Shown here: in pieces, positions 20,165-29,989 of the stretch
Layout: each line of letters opens with the position of its first letter
Numbering within the stretch: the first letter of the stretch is position 1
Source of the DNA: Blattamonas nauphoetae
Lineage: Eukaryota > Preaxostyla > Oxymonadida
Assembly (NCBI GenBank): GCA_033064195.1
Contig: JARBJD010000318.1
Coordinates: forward strand, 18,294 to 82,293
DNA length: 64,000 bases
Direction of reading: 5' to 3'
Translations under genes and position numbers: made by a program
The notes under the pieces: model-generated
The model's input: the letters and a program-made list of their open reading frames with translations, nothing else
The model's database searches: none
What the model was told of the DNA's origin: nothing

Positions 20165-20305
20165 CGAACAAATCACTCTGCTCTGCCCGCCCTCCAAACA
20201 ACTCTGCTCTGCCCACCCTCCAAACCATTCTGCTCTGCCCGCCCTCCAAATCACTCTGCTCTTCCCGCCCTCCAAACAACCCTGCTCTGCCCGCCCTGCA
20301 AATCA
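20165..20305 (+). repeat. Second 26-bp minisatellite, about 5 copies
   Basis: Units of the form CTCTGCTCTGCCCGCCCTCC plus CAAACA. Same period (26 bp) and shared core CTGCCCGCC as the complement of the array at 16987-17350. The two arrays therefore lie as related, oppositely oriented repeats about 2.8 kb apart, flanking the transposase locus. Confidence 0.8.
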
Positions 20306-21539
20306 CTCTGATTTCTGGTGCACTCGTACTGTTAGAGCATCTCGGACATTGTTGCCCGAGATTTTCACTTGTTTTCGGCATGAAAGACCTTTCTGCATTG
20401 AGTGATGACTGACAACGAAATTGTGGTTTGTCATTCTCCCTTCCTGCTTCACTTCAATCATTCAAAAACGAAAAATCTTTCGTCCAGTCGCTTATTTTCA
20501 GACATGAACTGTTTTTGGTCGAACAACTCATCTGATACCAACCGTATTCTCACCAAGCAACAGGAGACAACCACATCCCTCAACAACGTCAGATCACCAC
20601 ACCTTTTGTTGATTTGGACTGATTACTCGTAGCAAATCTGAGTAATAATCAGTTCGTCACAACAACAACACTTTAGGTCATTTCGTTCCCATTGTGGAAT
20701 TCAACCCTTCCTTCTCACACTCGATTGTGCATTGGCTTTCTCGTCAAGTTCGAACAACACCACAATACATTGAATCTTCTGACAGTCCCTCCAAAGAATT
20801 CACAGGATGTGTGAGAGAAGCGGAACAGTGAACGCACTGGAACTGTTTCTTCATCTCCAAGACTTTTATGACTCTCTTCACTGTCGATCCAGCTGCCTAT
20901 CTCCTCTCGTTGTGTGGAGACAAACAGTTACAAGTGAATATCAGTTGGTTTTCCATCAAATGCCATGAAGCCAACACCTCATTGTTTTAGTATACTGTGA
21001 CTCAACACCCCGAACAATGCAATTCGACGTGACTATTGAGGCTAGATGGAGTTGCGTTTCATGAATAACTTCATAAATGAGAATTAGAGGTTGATTCTCC
21101 TTCTTCTCATTGTCCTCTTTTTGCAGTTGTTAGACAAAGAATGCGGAGAAATGATTTAAATGACCAAGTTTTGTTACATCCCACATCCACCACAACTTCC
21201 CCAGGGACCGTCAGTAATCTAATGATAGGGGCATCTCACTTGATACGGCTCTTCTGCAGGCGCTGCCACGCAGATCGAAGAACATCTCGCTCCCCACTCT
21301 ATCCATTCATCATCTTGAACTTTCAGAGATCTGACAACACTGTAAATCTCAAAACCAAAGAGATATTTCCAATTTGACTCTTTTTTCTCGAATCAATTTA
21401 TCACACGATCCACTGGATGACCTGTTTGCATTTTATGACAATATCTGTAGAAACCCAAGTTTTAATGAGGTGAAAGCAGACCAAATACGTGTACTGTAAG
21501 TGAAAAATGACTTGAATAGGAACATGATCGAGTGTGGAC
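20306..21539. other. Region without a confident gene
   Basis: Short frames only (for example 20402-20632 plus), no domain signature, no repeat beyond the minisatellite. May include untranslated or intronic sequence of the acidic gene that follows on the minus strand. Confidence 0.3.
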
Positions 21540-21950
21540 TCAAGCGTCTGAATTAGCTGGACATTGCGAATGGTTGAGCCAGTTGTCAGATCTGCGTCGT
21601 GAATTTAGCAAGACCCTGGGAGATATGAGCAAGGACGGCTCATTCTCCCGACTGAACATCGTTCCCGCTGAGAGAGGTAAGTCATGGATGAATTTGAGGG
21701 TGATGGTGACTGGAGAATCAAGAAAATCATCTTCCATTGTGCTCTCACTGTCGGAGAAGGTTTCTGACAGATCCTCGCCAAAGTCGAGCTCGTTGCCTGT
21801 TGCAAGCTGCCCCAGAATGAAGTCGAGGGGAATCTCCGAATTGCTAAGATTGTTGAGATCATCTTCATTGAAGGAATTCTGATAAGTTAGATCACTTGTG
21901 TCCGCGGCAACAAGATGATCAGAGCGACTTCGAAACTGATTCCTCCCAGT
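21540..21950 (-). CDS. Acidic host protein, last exon, function unknown
   Basis: A continuous minus-strand frame of about 135 codons ending at TGA (21540-21542). The first 80 residues are strongly acidic with Asn/Ser (for example NEDDLNNLSNSEIPLDFILG, then DLSETFSDSESTMEDDFLD). The rest is mixed and ends in a basic patch. No start codon fits at the upstream end, so this is probably an exon of a larger gene. Acidic activation-type or disordered domain by composition only. Confidence 0.4.
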   Translation of the reverse strand, partial: TGRNQFRSRSDHLVAADTSDLTYQNSFNEDDLNNLSNSEIPLDFILGQLATGNELDFGEDLSETFSDSESTMEDDFLDSPVTITLKFIHDLPLSAGTMFSRENEPSLLISPRVLLNSRRRSDNWLNHSQCPANSDA

Positions 21951-22850
21951 AGTATGATCAGAATGTGTTGATCCTAGGAATCAAAACAAGAAAGTCAATC
22001 TTCAACGAAAAGAAACGACACTTTTTTCGTTGAGATTGTTATGAAATGGTGCGAATTCATTTGAAAGCATTTTTCCTAATCTGTTTCATCAATATATCAA
22101 ACTAATTCTTCGTCGTTTTTGACTTCTGGAATCAAAAAAGACGCCATTGTCTTAAGTCTTGCTTTGAAACACGAATGTACATTCAAATTGTGAGATAAGC
22201 CGCATTTTTGTTGTTTCCTGCTTCAGTTCAAGATGAGTGGTTTTTCAGTTGCCTTGTCGAACTTTCCAGAGCAGTTTGAGTGATGCCTCATCCAGGTAAC
22301 TTTTCATTGTTCATTTTCAAAGGCTTTTCTCTGATATAAGGGCTCCTTCTTCTCTTCCATGAGTCTCATTTGAATGGAGAGGAGAATGGTATCCGACTTT
22401 GGTTTCAGAGGGGCTGGAGATTGAATGGTAGTCATTGGATCCTATTTAGGACAAACTAAAGAAGATAGCGCGTTCTATCTTGACAATTCCGTTCTGTGCC
22501 ATACTTTCGACAGATATCTGAGATATTTAAAAACGAACGAAAATCCGAGAAGGTGAAATGATATACAATGCAAGCATAAGACTAATGTTGCATCATAATG
22601 GCAATGAACCTCGTGAAGGACATGTCAATGTTCCTTCCACTAAAAAGGGAGCTGGACGACGAAATCGTTCAATTTATTGAGAGGAGAGTTGCATTTTCAT
22701 GTCTTGGTTGATCATTCAAGCTTTCGTGAAATGGAAATGAAGAATACAAAATGCTATTTGAGGAAAATATGAAGTCTTGAAGAAAGAGTTCATTCTTTCG
22801 GTTCGGCTGGGTCGTCGAACATTCCTGGATGGTCAGCATGCGGAGGCTAC
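21951..22850. other. Region without a confident gene
   Basis: AT-rich sequence with short frames only. No repeat or RNA recognised. Confidence 0.3.
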
Positions 22851-23080
22851 ACTAGCCCGCCCCTTTTCTTGTCGCTGTCGAGAGGGTACTCCTCGCCTCG
22901 CCCCTTCCCCCGCTCGACCTCGCCCTTGTTCTTCTTCCCCCATCCTCGTAGCCGTGTCCTCCCACGCCCTCGCCCCTTCTCCTTGAATACCCGCTATTCC
23001 TTCTCGAGCGTGTTCTCCTCCTCATCCACCAGATCTGCCTCGCCTCTCCTAAACTCCCCGTGTCGCTCGTTGTAGTCCAT

Positions 23081-24725
23081 TCATCCCCACCGCATCCACT
23101 CATCATGCTCTCGCTTCTCACGCCTGTTCAGCATTGGCTTCTTCCTTCCGCGCGTTGCACTTGAGCTGTCGCTTTCTTGCTGATGTCCACGGTCGACTGG
23201 CACCGACGGCATCCGATTCTCGCTGATGCTCCCGCGCTGGCTGGCCCAGATTCCGTACTTGGCATCGATCTCTCCACGCCACTCCTTCCACCGGCGCCGC
23301 TCGTCGATCTTGTTCTGCTCGTGCTGCGTGAGATACTGCAGGTCGCGTGTGGAAATCTTTCGGAAGGGCGTGTCGGGTGGCGGAGAAGGTTGCGGGAAGA
23401 ACGTCGGTGTGACAGACTGCGGAGGATGGTAGGAGAACGACGACGACGAGTACGACGGCACGAACGGCCTCACATTGGCAGAGAGGAGCGTCAGGTTGGG
23501 CGACTTGGCCAGCGACGAATGGCGCGGCCAGGTTGTTGCGGAGAGCATCGTGTCGCTCTCCTTCCGACTCCCAGCCAGACTTGGCGTGGACTTTTCGTCA
23601 TCGGAGTCGTCCAGGCCGAGCTCGTCCTCGTTGGATGGCACAGACAGGGCAGGTTTGAACGGCGAATCGCACATCCACTGCATGCTCACCGAGATCCGAC
23701 TCGTCGACGGCGACATGTTCACGTCTGTCGCACTTTCTGTTTGGGAGTGAGGAGGGGAGGGCGGTGTGTGTCTTCTCTTTTTCAGGCTTCCACTTCTGCG
23801 GCTGAGGCTAGTCTGGTCCAATCGCACCAAAGTTGGTGTGGGGGTCAGAGAAGAACGACTGCGAAGGAGTACGATGTGCGCGGGAGAGAGTGGGCGAGGG
23901 GAGAGTGTGCGACAAGGGAGAGGTCGCAAATGTCTGAGATGGAGAGGGTGAGAAACGTGGGGTGAAGGATGGGATGGCTGGGTTAAACGGCGACTTTCAG
24001 GAGCTTGACAGTTTTGTGAACGTTGACTGCAGAAGACGAGAGGAAGATGGGGACTGCTGTGCCTGCTGCGAGTGGTACGCACTGTGGATGAGAGTGTTGA
24101 GGAGAGACACGAGGACGGGATGGTTAACAAGCTGGAGAGCTGAGAACGAGTGCGGAGGCAGAAGTTTCTTCATTGGAGTGGGAAGGAGAGGCGGTTGCGA
24201 TGGATCCAACAGCGAGTAGGGGTTGACAGCTGACGAAAAGTGCAGTCTGTTCTGCGACAAAGAAGAGGAATTCGCTTTCTGCGGATTGACAGTGCCAGGC
24301 TGAGCGAAGAACCCGCCCGACGAGGAGAGGAGAGCAACTGCCTTGTTATTTTCTTTGCTGCCCCTCCCCCGCCCGACAAACGAGTTGTGAAGCTGGTCGA
24401 AAGCATGCCGTGGGGAAAGAGTGGGTCCCGACGGTGAACTGTCATTGGTCTGCGTTGAGATGTAGCCGGCAGGGTGGGCAGAGGGAAGTGTGGTGCAGGA
24501 GACGAAGAAGTTAGAGAAGAAGATGTCTGCGTTCTGCAGCTCCCACACAAACGGCGATGATTGAACGAAAAACACGAGTGATTTGAGGAAGCTATCGAGA
24601 TCGCTGTTGTTGACAGACGGGGAAGGAACGAACGCCTGCGTGAGGGGATGCAGCGAGGTCTGCGAGGCGGGGTTTGTCGAAAATTGCAGTGGAAGCGGAA
24701 GAAAACAGGGTTGAAGAGTTCCCAA
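23081..24725 (-). CDS. Ser/Pro-rich host protein with a conserved C-terminal helix region
   Basis: Minus-strand gene in a visibly GC-rich block. An N-terminal part (24725-23997, Ser/Leu/Pro-rich, e.g. LDSFLKSLVFFVQSSPFVWE) is followed by a frame change. The C-terminal frame includes an acidic patch (NEDELGLDDSDDEKSTPS), a Pro/Ser linker and a charged helix (DLQYLTQHEQNKIDERRRWK, WRGEIDAKYG), and ends at TGA. A splice acceptor CCCAAACAG near 23737 would start the last exon; the middle is uncertain and includes one TAG in a Gln/Pro-rich context. Mostly disordered with a short helical module; no family recognised. Confidence 0.45.
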
Positions 24726-25035
24726 GAGGACAGATCGTTACATTTGAGTCCAAATGGAAAACAGTCTTTCAATACGTTGCGTTAATGGATTGATCGAAAA
24801 TCTCAAGTCAATTTCGACCATAGCGGTGAATCACTGCTCTCTTCTCCGCGAATCGTGGTTTTCTTCCTGCTCGGTTGATTGTTTTTCCAGGTTTGTGGAT
24901 ACGAAGAACAATTTCACTCATTCTCATTCTTACATCTCGCTTTTCTACTTCTTTCGGTCTTTTTCTCATCTTACTTCCCGTCACATCATCCATCATCACT
25001 CAATCATCTCTCTCCTCCATCCTTCCCCCTCCCTC

Positions 25036-25894
25036 CTCGTCTCTCGTTCACAGTTTGCAGTCATCCATCTTGATCTCAAACTCGAGAACTTGATGTTCGA
25101 CGGAAGCCTTCTGAAGACGGCTTTTGGTTCACCATGATATGTGGCGTCGGAAATGATCGAAGGGAAGGTGTGGAATTGGCCCTGCCGCGTTCTTTTGTGG
25201 AATTACATAGTTCTTCTTTTGGGACGATTCTTTCCTTCTCATCCTTGTGTCTGTGAATCATAGTGTATCTCCCCTCGTCTCTCCTCCTCCTACCTCTCTT
25301 CAGATATACGATGTCCACTGTTCAGTCATCTGAAGAAGGTGGTGAAATTATGTTCGCTCTCGTGTGCGGGTTCCTCCCCTTCGAGGACCAGAACACACAG
25401 GCGCTTTTTTCAAAAGATCCCCCACGCTCGCTACTGTCCTCCGTCAACACTACCAGCTGAATGTCGGAAGATCATTTCTTGGAATCGAGAGTTTGATCCA
25501 ACAAAGGTGTGAATTGAATGTTTAATGTCTTCAGGAGAAGATGAACTTCCTTTCTCTCAATTGTTTACACGCATTTTCCCCAATATCCCTCCAATCCCCT
25601 CTTCACACGTTCATTTTTCGTTCACTTTCTCACGTCATTCCCCAGCATTACACCACCGCCCAAATCAACCAACATCCCTGGTATATCGACAACTTCGTTG
25701 ATCAATCAATTATCGAGCTTGTTGTTCCGGAAGGAGGCGAAAAAGGAGAGATTACGATCGACTCGGTCTGTGAGAGCGAACTCACAAAATGAGGCTATCA
25801 AGCGGAGAATATCATTACATTCATCAACATGAAGAAAAAAAACCAAGTTGTGCCTTCATAGAAGCTTCTCTTGGAGAAGAAACAACGGGAGGTA
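25036..25894 (+). pseudogene. Decayed CAMK/SNF1-type protein kinase
   Basis: Fragments of a Ser/Thr kinase domain appear in order on the plus strand: VIHLDLKLENLMFD (catalytic loop, normally HRDLK.EN), LLKTAFGSP and VASEMIEGK (activation segment and APE-like region), MFALVCGFLPFEDQNTQALF (helix F region), AECRKIISW..EFDPTK, and after a GT-AG intron (about 25509-25654) TTAQINQHPWY (end of the domain). The Arg of HRD is Leu, the DFG segment is missing, a TGA interrupts the activation loop, and at least two frame shifts are needed. It is therefore a pseudogene of an AMPK/SNF1-like kinase rather than an active enzyme. Downstream sequence (EITIDSVCESELTK) resembles the UBA-like linker of that family. 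Confidence 0.65.
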
Positions 25895-26631
25895 CAGTCG
25901 GTCGGACTGTTGAGGAATTTGTAACTCGTCACGTCAAACCTGAAACTGTAGAATTGCATTTTTCATCGAAAATAAAAAAAGTGTCAAACCTCCGTCTGTC
26001 TCATGTGTCGACATTCGATTATCTTTCAAAATTTCCATTCAAAATTCCATATCAAGATTTCTACATCATTGTTGAGCACATTCTTCAACTTTTTTCGTGA
26101 TCGTGTGCTGAGAGAATGAGGAGAGTATTCGATTGGAAAAAAGAAGACAACAAAGGACGATACCGGAACAACCCAGAGAAGACATAGGGTGCTGGGCGCA
26201 TTCAAGGGTCTCGTACAACCAGCTTGGGAAAAATGATGATCCAGTCGTGGAGGAAGAAAAGAGCGTATTTTCAAGGAATCAGAAAGCAGTGTACTATGCT
26301 TGATAAAAGAAGACAGTAGAAGAGAAATATCATGAAATCAAACCTAAATTTTTGATAGAGAATCAGAGAAAACACATCGTTTGGAAATCCGAAGAGCAAA
26401 CCCATCTGACTTTACTAGACTCGATTCAAAATAGATTGTCCAAATTTCAAGAAGTCTGAGGGGAGCTTGTTGAACAGTGATACATAGATTTGATGATGTT
26501 CAATTCGGTTCGCATATCCATTTTGTCTCTCAAAGTTCCACCCACTCCGGTTTATCAACACGAGTGGAGACGACTTTCAACAGAATGAGAGATTTGCACT
26601 GATGTCCGGAAGTATTTGGTTTGCCGTCTTA
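25895..26631 (+). repeat. Left arm of 1.57-kb palindrome
   Basis: Inverted copy of 26728-27464. Its 82-codon minus frame (26274-26026) is mirrored at 27084-27332 with one residue changed, showing how little the arms differ. These frames show no domain and are not taken as genes. Confidence 0.85.
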
Positions 26632-26727
26632 ATAATTTTGTCAACCAACAATGTAAATTTCTGAAATCTGTACGATTCGGACACTGATTTCATCTCAAAC
26701 TTTGAAAGTACAACTTCAAAGAAATCA

Positions 26728-27464
26728 AACGGCAAACTTACTATTTCCAGACATCAGTGCAAATCTCTCATTCTGTTGAAAGTCGTCTCCACTCGTGTTG
26801 ATAAACCGGAGTGGGTGGAACTTTGAGAGACAAAAAATGGATATGCGAACCGAATTGAACATCATCAAATCTATGTATCACTGTTCAACAAGCTCCCCTC
26901 AGACTTCTTGAAATTTGGACAATCTATTTTGAATCGAGTCTAGTAAAGTCAGATGGGTTTGCTCTTCGGATTTCCAAACGATGTGTTTTCTCTGATTCTC
27001 TATCAAAAATTTAGGTTTGATTTCATGATATTTCTCTTCTACTGTCTTCTTTTATCAAGCATAGTACACTGCTTTCTGATTCCTTGAAAATAAGCTCTTT
27101 TCTTCCTCCACGACTGGATCATCATTTTTCCCAAGCTGGTTGTACGAGACCCTTGAATGCGCCCAGCACCCTATGTCTTCTCTGGGTTGTTCCGGTATCG
27201 TCCTTTGTTGTCTTCTTTTTTCCAATCGAATACTCTCCTCATTCTCTCAGCACACGATCACGAAAAAAGTTGAAGAATGTGCTCAACAATGATGTAGAAA
27301 TCTTGATATGGAATTTTGAATGGAAATTTTGAAAGATAATCGAATGTCGACACATGAGACAGACGGAGGTTTGACACTTTTTTTATTTTCGATGAAAAAT
27401 GCAATTCTACAGTTTCAGGTTTGACGTGACGAGTTACAAATTCCTCAACAGTCCGACCGACTGT
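26728..27464 (-). repeat. Right arm of 1.57-kb palindrome
   Basis: Inverted copy of 25895-26631. The loop between the arms spans about 26632-26727. Confidence 0.85.
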
Positions 27465-27466
27465 AC

Positions 27467-27837
27467 ATGATGCTGGAACTGTCTCCAAATTGACGCCGAT
27501 TGTGGAGAATGAGGGAGAGCCGAAGGGAGTTGTGAAAGTGGAGCAGATCTCACCGATCGAAGGGAAGGCGAAAGCAGCGTTGTCGAAGCGGAAGACTGCG
27601 GCGAAGATTGTCACGTCAAACCAACCAAGTGGAGAAGCGAAAGGAGCAAATGAACCAGCAGCGGAAGAGAAGAAAGAGTCGGATGAGAAGGAGATGGAGA
27701 CTGTGAAGAAGAAAGTGACAACATCCAAGAATGTCCACCAACGTAACACAACAGTTGTGTATGTCGACTCGGCAGCGCTTTCCCCCTCGTTTTGTCACAT
27801 TTTGATAAATCAGTCAGTGAATAGAATGAAAATGTGA
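27467..27837 (+). CDS. Lys/Glu-rich C-terminal exon interrupted by the palindrome
   Basis: After the palindrome the plus strand encodes VSKLTPIVENEGEPKG, then Lys/Glu/Ala-rich sequence, ending MKM-TGA at 27837. The same phase is present before the palindrome from about 25860 (KLLLEKKQRE), so removing the insert and one TA copy restores a continuous exon. It is the charged tail of the kinase-like locus or a neighbouring gene. Its end overlaps the end of the minus-strand gene at 27810 by 28 bp (convergent). Confidence 0.5.
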
Positions 27838-28760
27838 AATGAAAACGATCTTTGAAGGTTTTTATCGAACATGTTGCAGTTCGATGGGTTTGATCGAATC
27901 GGATTGTTTTTAGATAGATCGGTGGATGGATTATAGTCAAACCCCTGCGAGGCTGTCTTGGTGATGGTCGGCTGTGACGGCGTGTTGGGGAGAGGCGGCT
28001 TCGGTGGAGTGCGTGCCTTGAAAAACGGAGAGGGACACCGCGACGAGGACGATGAGTGGCGCGACAGGGACCCGCGCAACCCGGTTGAGCTGAGGGAGTC
28101 GCTGGAGGGAGAGGACGGGTTTGTGGGAGTGTTCGTGGGTGGCACATCGGGCGGAGCAGCGATGGGAGTGAATGGCACGCTGTCCTTGTCGTGCTTCTCG
28201 GCATCCCTTCGCTCGCTCTCCCGAACGGCCATTTTGGGCATCTGTAGTGCCATCTTTTGGATGCCTTTCGCTTGGAAGGACGGCGAGTGGACAGATAAGA
28301 AGCGGGTGGTTGGGGTTGTTTTGGGGGGTCACAACCGAAGTGTGCGTGCTTTCGATGTTGGACGGCGAGATCCATCCCTTTCTGAGCTCAGTGAACTCCG
28401 TCTTGACCTGTTTGAAGATTGTGTTGTTGAGCTTGTCTCTCCAATCGTGGAACGACTGATCCACTTTCAGAATGCGCGAGAGAAGAGTGGGGCGCAACTG
28501 GATGTGGAACATGACCCTTTCGGAGCCAGATACGGACCAGTCATCGACCGTCGGGTGGACAGTCGAGTAAGAGAAAATCTGATGCTTCTTCTTTGGTAGC
28601 TGAGCTGTCTCTGTATCAAAGGAGGGACCCGGCTAATTCTGAACTGACGACGATGGACTTAGGCTTTTGCTTCTTTGCTTTTCCTTCCTCACTTCGTCTT
28701 GACGTACAGCTTCCCAGACACGAGAATGGAGAGGCAGTGGAGTGGACAAATACAAATAGG
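27810..28760 (-). CDS. Host protein with N-terminal folded part and Ser/Pro-rich tail, function unknown
   Basis: The upstream part reads SFDTETAQLPKKKHQIFSYS, then TVHPTVDDWSVSGSERVMFH, LSRILKVDQSFHDWRDKLNN and FKQVKTEFTELRKGW, a compact alpha/beta-looking region of about 120 residues. A 22-nt GT-AG segment (28271-28292) brings this frame exactly into the next one (KGIQKMALQMPKMAVRESER), followed by a Ser/Pro/Thr-rich tail and TGA at 27810-27812. A TAG at 28633-28635 lies in a Gln-like context (SSSVQN-x-PGPSFDTETAQ) and must be read through, an independent sign of code reassignment. The start is not resolved. No family recognised. Confidence 0.5.
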
Positions 28761-28910
28761 CTTGTTCAAAATTCTTCTTCACAGCCGAAAAATAAAAACA
28801 TCACTTCACAACGTTGATGTCAGGTCATTGGGGATCCTCCACACAAAGCTGGACTTTCCCGCTGTAAGGCCGAGGAAGGGACATCTGGTCTGGGTTCATA
28901 ACCATCATAT

Positions 28911-29515
28911 TCATTGGGGAGGACACTGGACGTTCAGGGTGGGACGAATGCATCGGATTGTTGGGGACAAAGAGTTCTTCCCTCCACTCCTCCTTGATGA
29001 AGTCGAATCCTGGTCATTCATGCGGTGACGTTTCCACATTTGAATGTGAGCAATATCGAGTAATGTGAGAAGGTCGCTCCCCATGCCGCCTTTAAATGGG
29101 TATCCGAGGTATTCCTTCATGAGGAAGTTTTGAGCATGATGACGAGAGGGCTAGCTGCAAAACGCAATGAAGAAGTTGAAATGATACTCGAGAAACATTG
29201 GATCGCGGCTGGAGTTTTAAAGCTGGATTCATTGAGATTGGAGGAAACAGAGAGGACGATTCGTCGATGGGTTCGTTTCCATCCTCAGAAACACCTTCAC
29301 TGGATGATTGCGTGGGTTCTGCTGTCAGAGGGAGGAGATGGATTGACATTGGGTATTCAATCGTTTTGGTAGAGTCGATGCAGCTTCGAATGATGAATGG
29401 ATTGATGATCCCATTCACTCCATTCAGAGAGATGTCAATATTCCACAAACTGACTCTATCACTGTGCTTCATCACAGGAATCCACACTTTATCGATAGTT
29501 GTGGAGCTGAATGTT
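28911..29515 (-). CDS. Host protein of unknown function with a 33-37-nt intron
   Basis: The first exon encodes a beta-rich stretch (HSDRVSLWNIDISLNG, IINPFIIRSCIDSTKTIEYP) and an acidic Ser-rich linker. A very short GT-AG intron (29151-29187, 37 nt; an alternative acceptor gives 33) joins it in phase to an exon encoding FLMKEYLGYPFKGGMGSDLL and LDIAHIQMWKRHRMNDQD, ending CPPQ-TGA at 28911. The start is uncertain; the open frame reaches about 29515 without a clear ATG. No family recognised. It lies just outside the left edge of Polinton-like copy B. Confidence 0.45.
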
Positions 29516-29828
29516 TGTGGGTTCTGTTTTGTTCAATGATTGCTCAGATTGGGAGATATAGTGTGAAAGGAGCGATGAAATCTTTGGAACTCAACGAAAC
29601 ATACGCTTTTTTTGAAATGACTAGACTCCTAAGTCAGTTTTCATAGTTTTGTCTGGATTCAAAAAAAATGATGGTGTCGGATCCACCAACTCTAGCCATC
29701 GTCACTTCAGATGACCTCAAACACATTGGATCACAATTAACAATTTCATTAGACCTGTAAAGGAGTCACTTTTTTGGAAAATTCATCTTCACGAACAAAA
29801 AGGGGTTTTTGGCTGACCTCAACAATAT

Positions 29829-29943
29829 ACATATGTCATATGTGGTTCTGAATCCCATTGTTTTGGCATATACGATTGCACTTCAATTTGCTCAATTAAT
29901 GTCGATGTTGGTTTGGAATGATTTGATCTGATACTTCTCATTT
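29829..29943 (-). pseudogene. Remnant of capsid paralogue 1, N-terminal end (Polinton-like B)
   Basis: The minus strand reads RSIRSNHSKPTSTLIEQIEV, nearly identical to the start of the C-copy gene at 49121, with the same T-rich leader behind it. The element edge lies just beyond. Confidence 0.7.
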
Positions 29944-29989
29944 ATAGAAAAATAAAAAATACAATATACAATATTTCTTTTGTCCATTT

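Larger units (their letters stand above)
25895..27464. mobile_element. Long palindromic Tc1/mariner-type foldback element
   Basis: The ends read TA-CAGTCGGTCGGACTG inward from both sides, with TA at 25893-25894 and at 27465-27466. This is the TA target and CAGT start typical of the Tc1/mariner superfamily. The two arms, about 25895-26631 and 26728-27464 (roughly 737 bp each), are near-identical inverted copies with only scattered differences (one base in the 82-codon mirror frames at 26026-26274 and 27084-27332). A unique loop of about 96 bp separates them. No transposase is recognised in the arms. It interrupts the tail of the kinase locus. The near-identical arms imply recent origin or gene conversion. 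Confidence 0.8.

Noticed and set aside
26026-27332. Mirror-image 82-codon frames in the palindrome arms
   Set aside because: No domain, no transposase signature; duplicated only because the arms are inverted copies.
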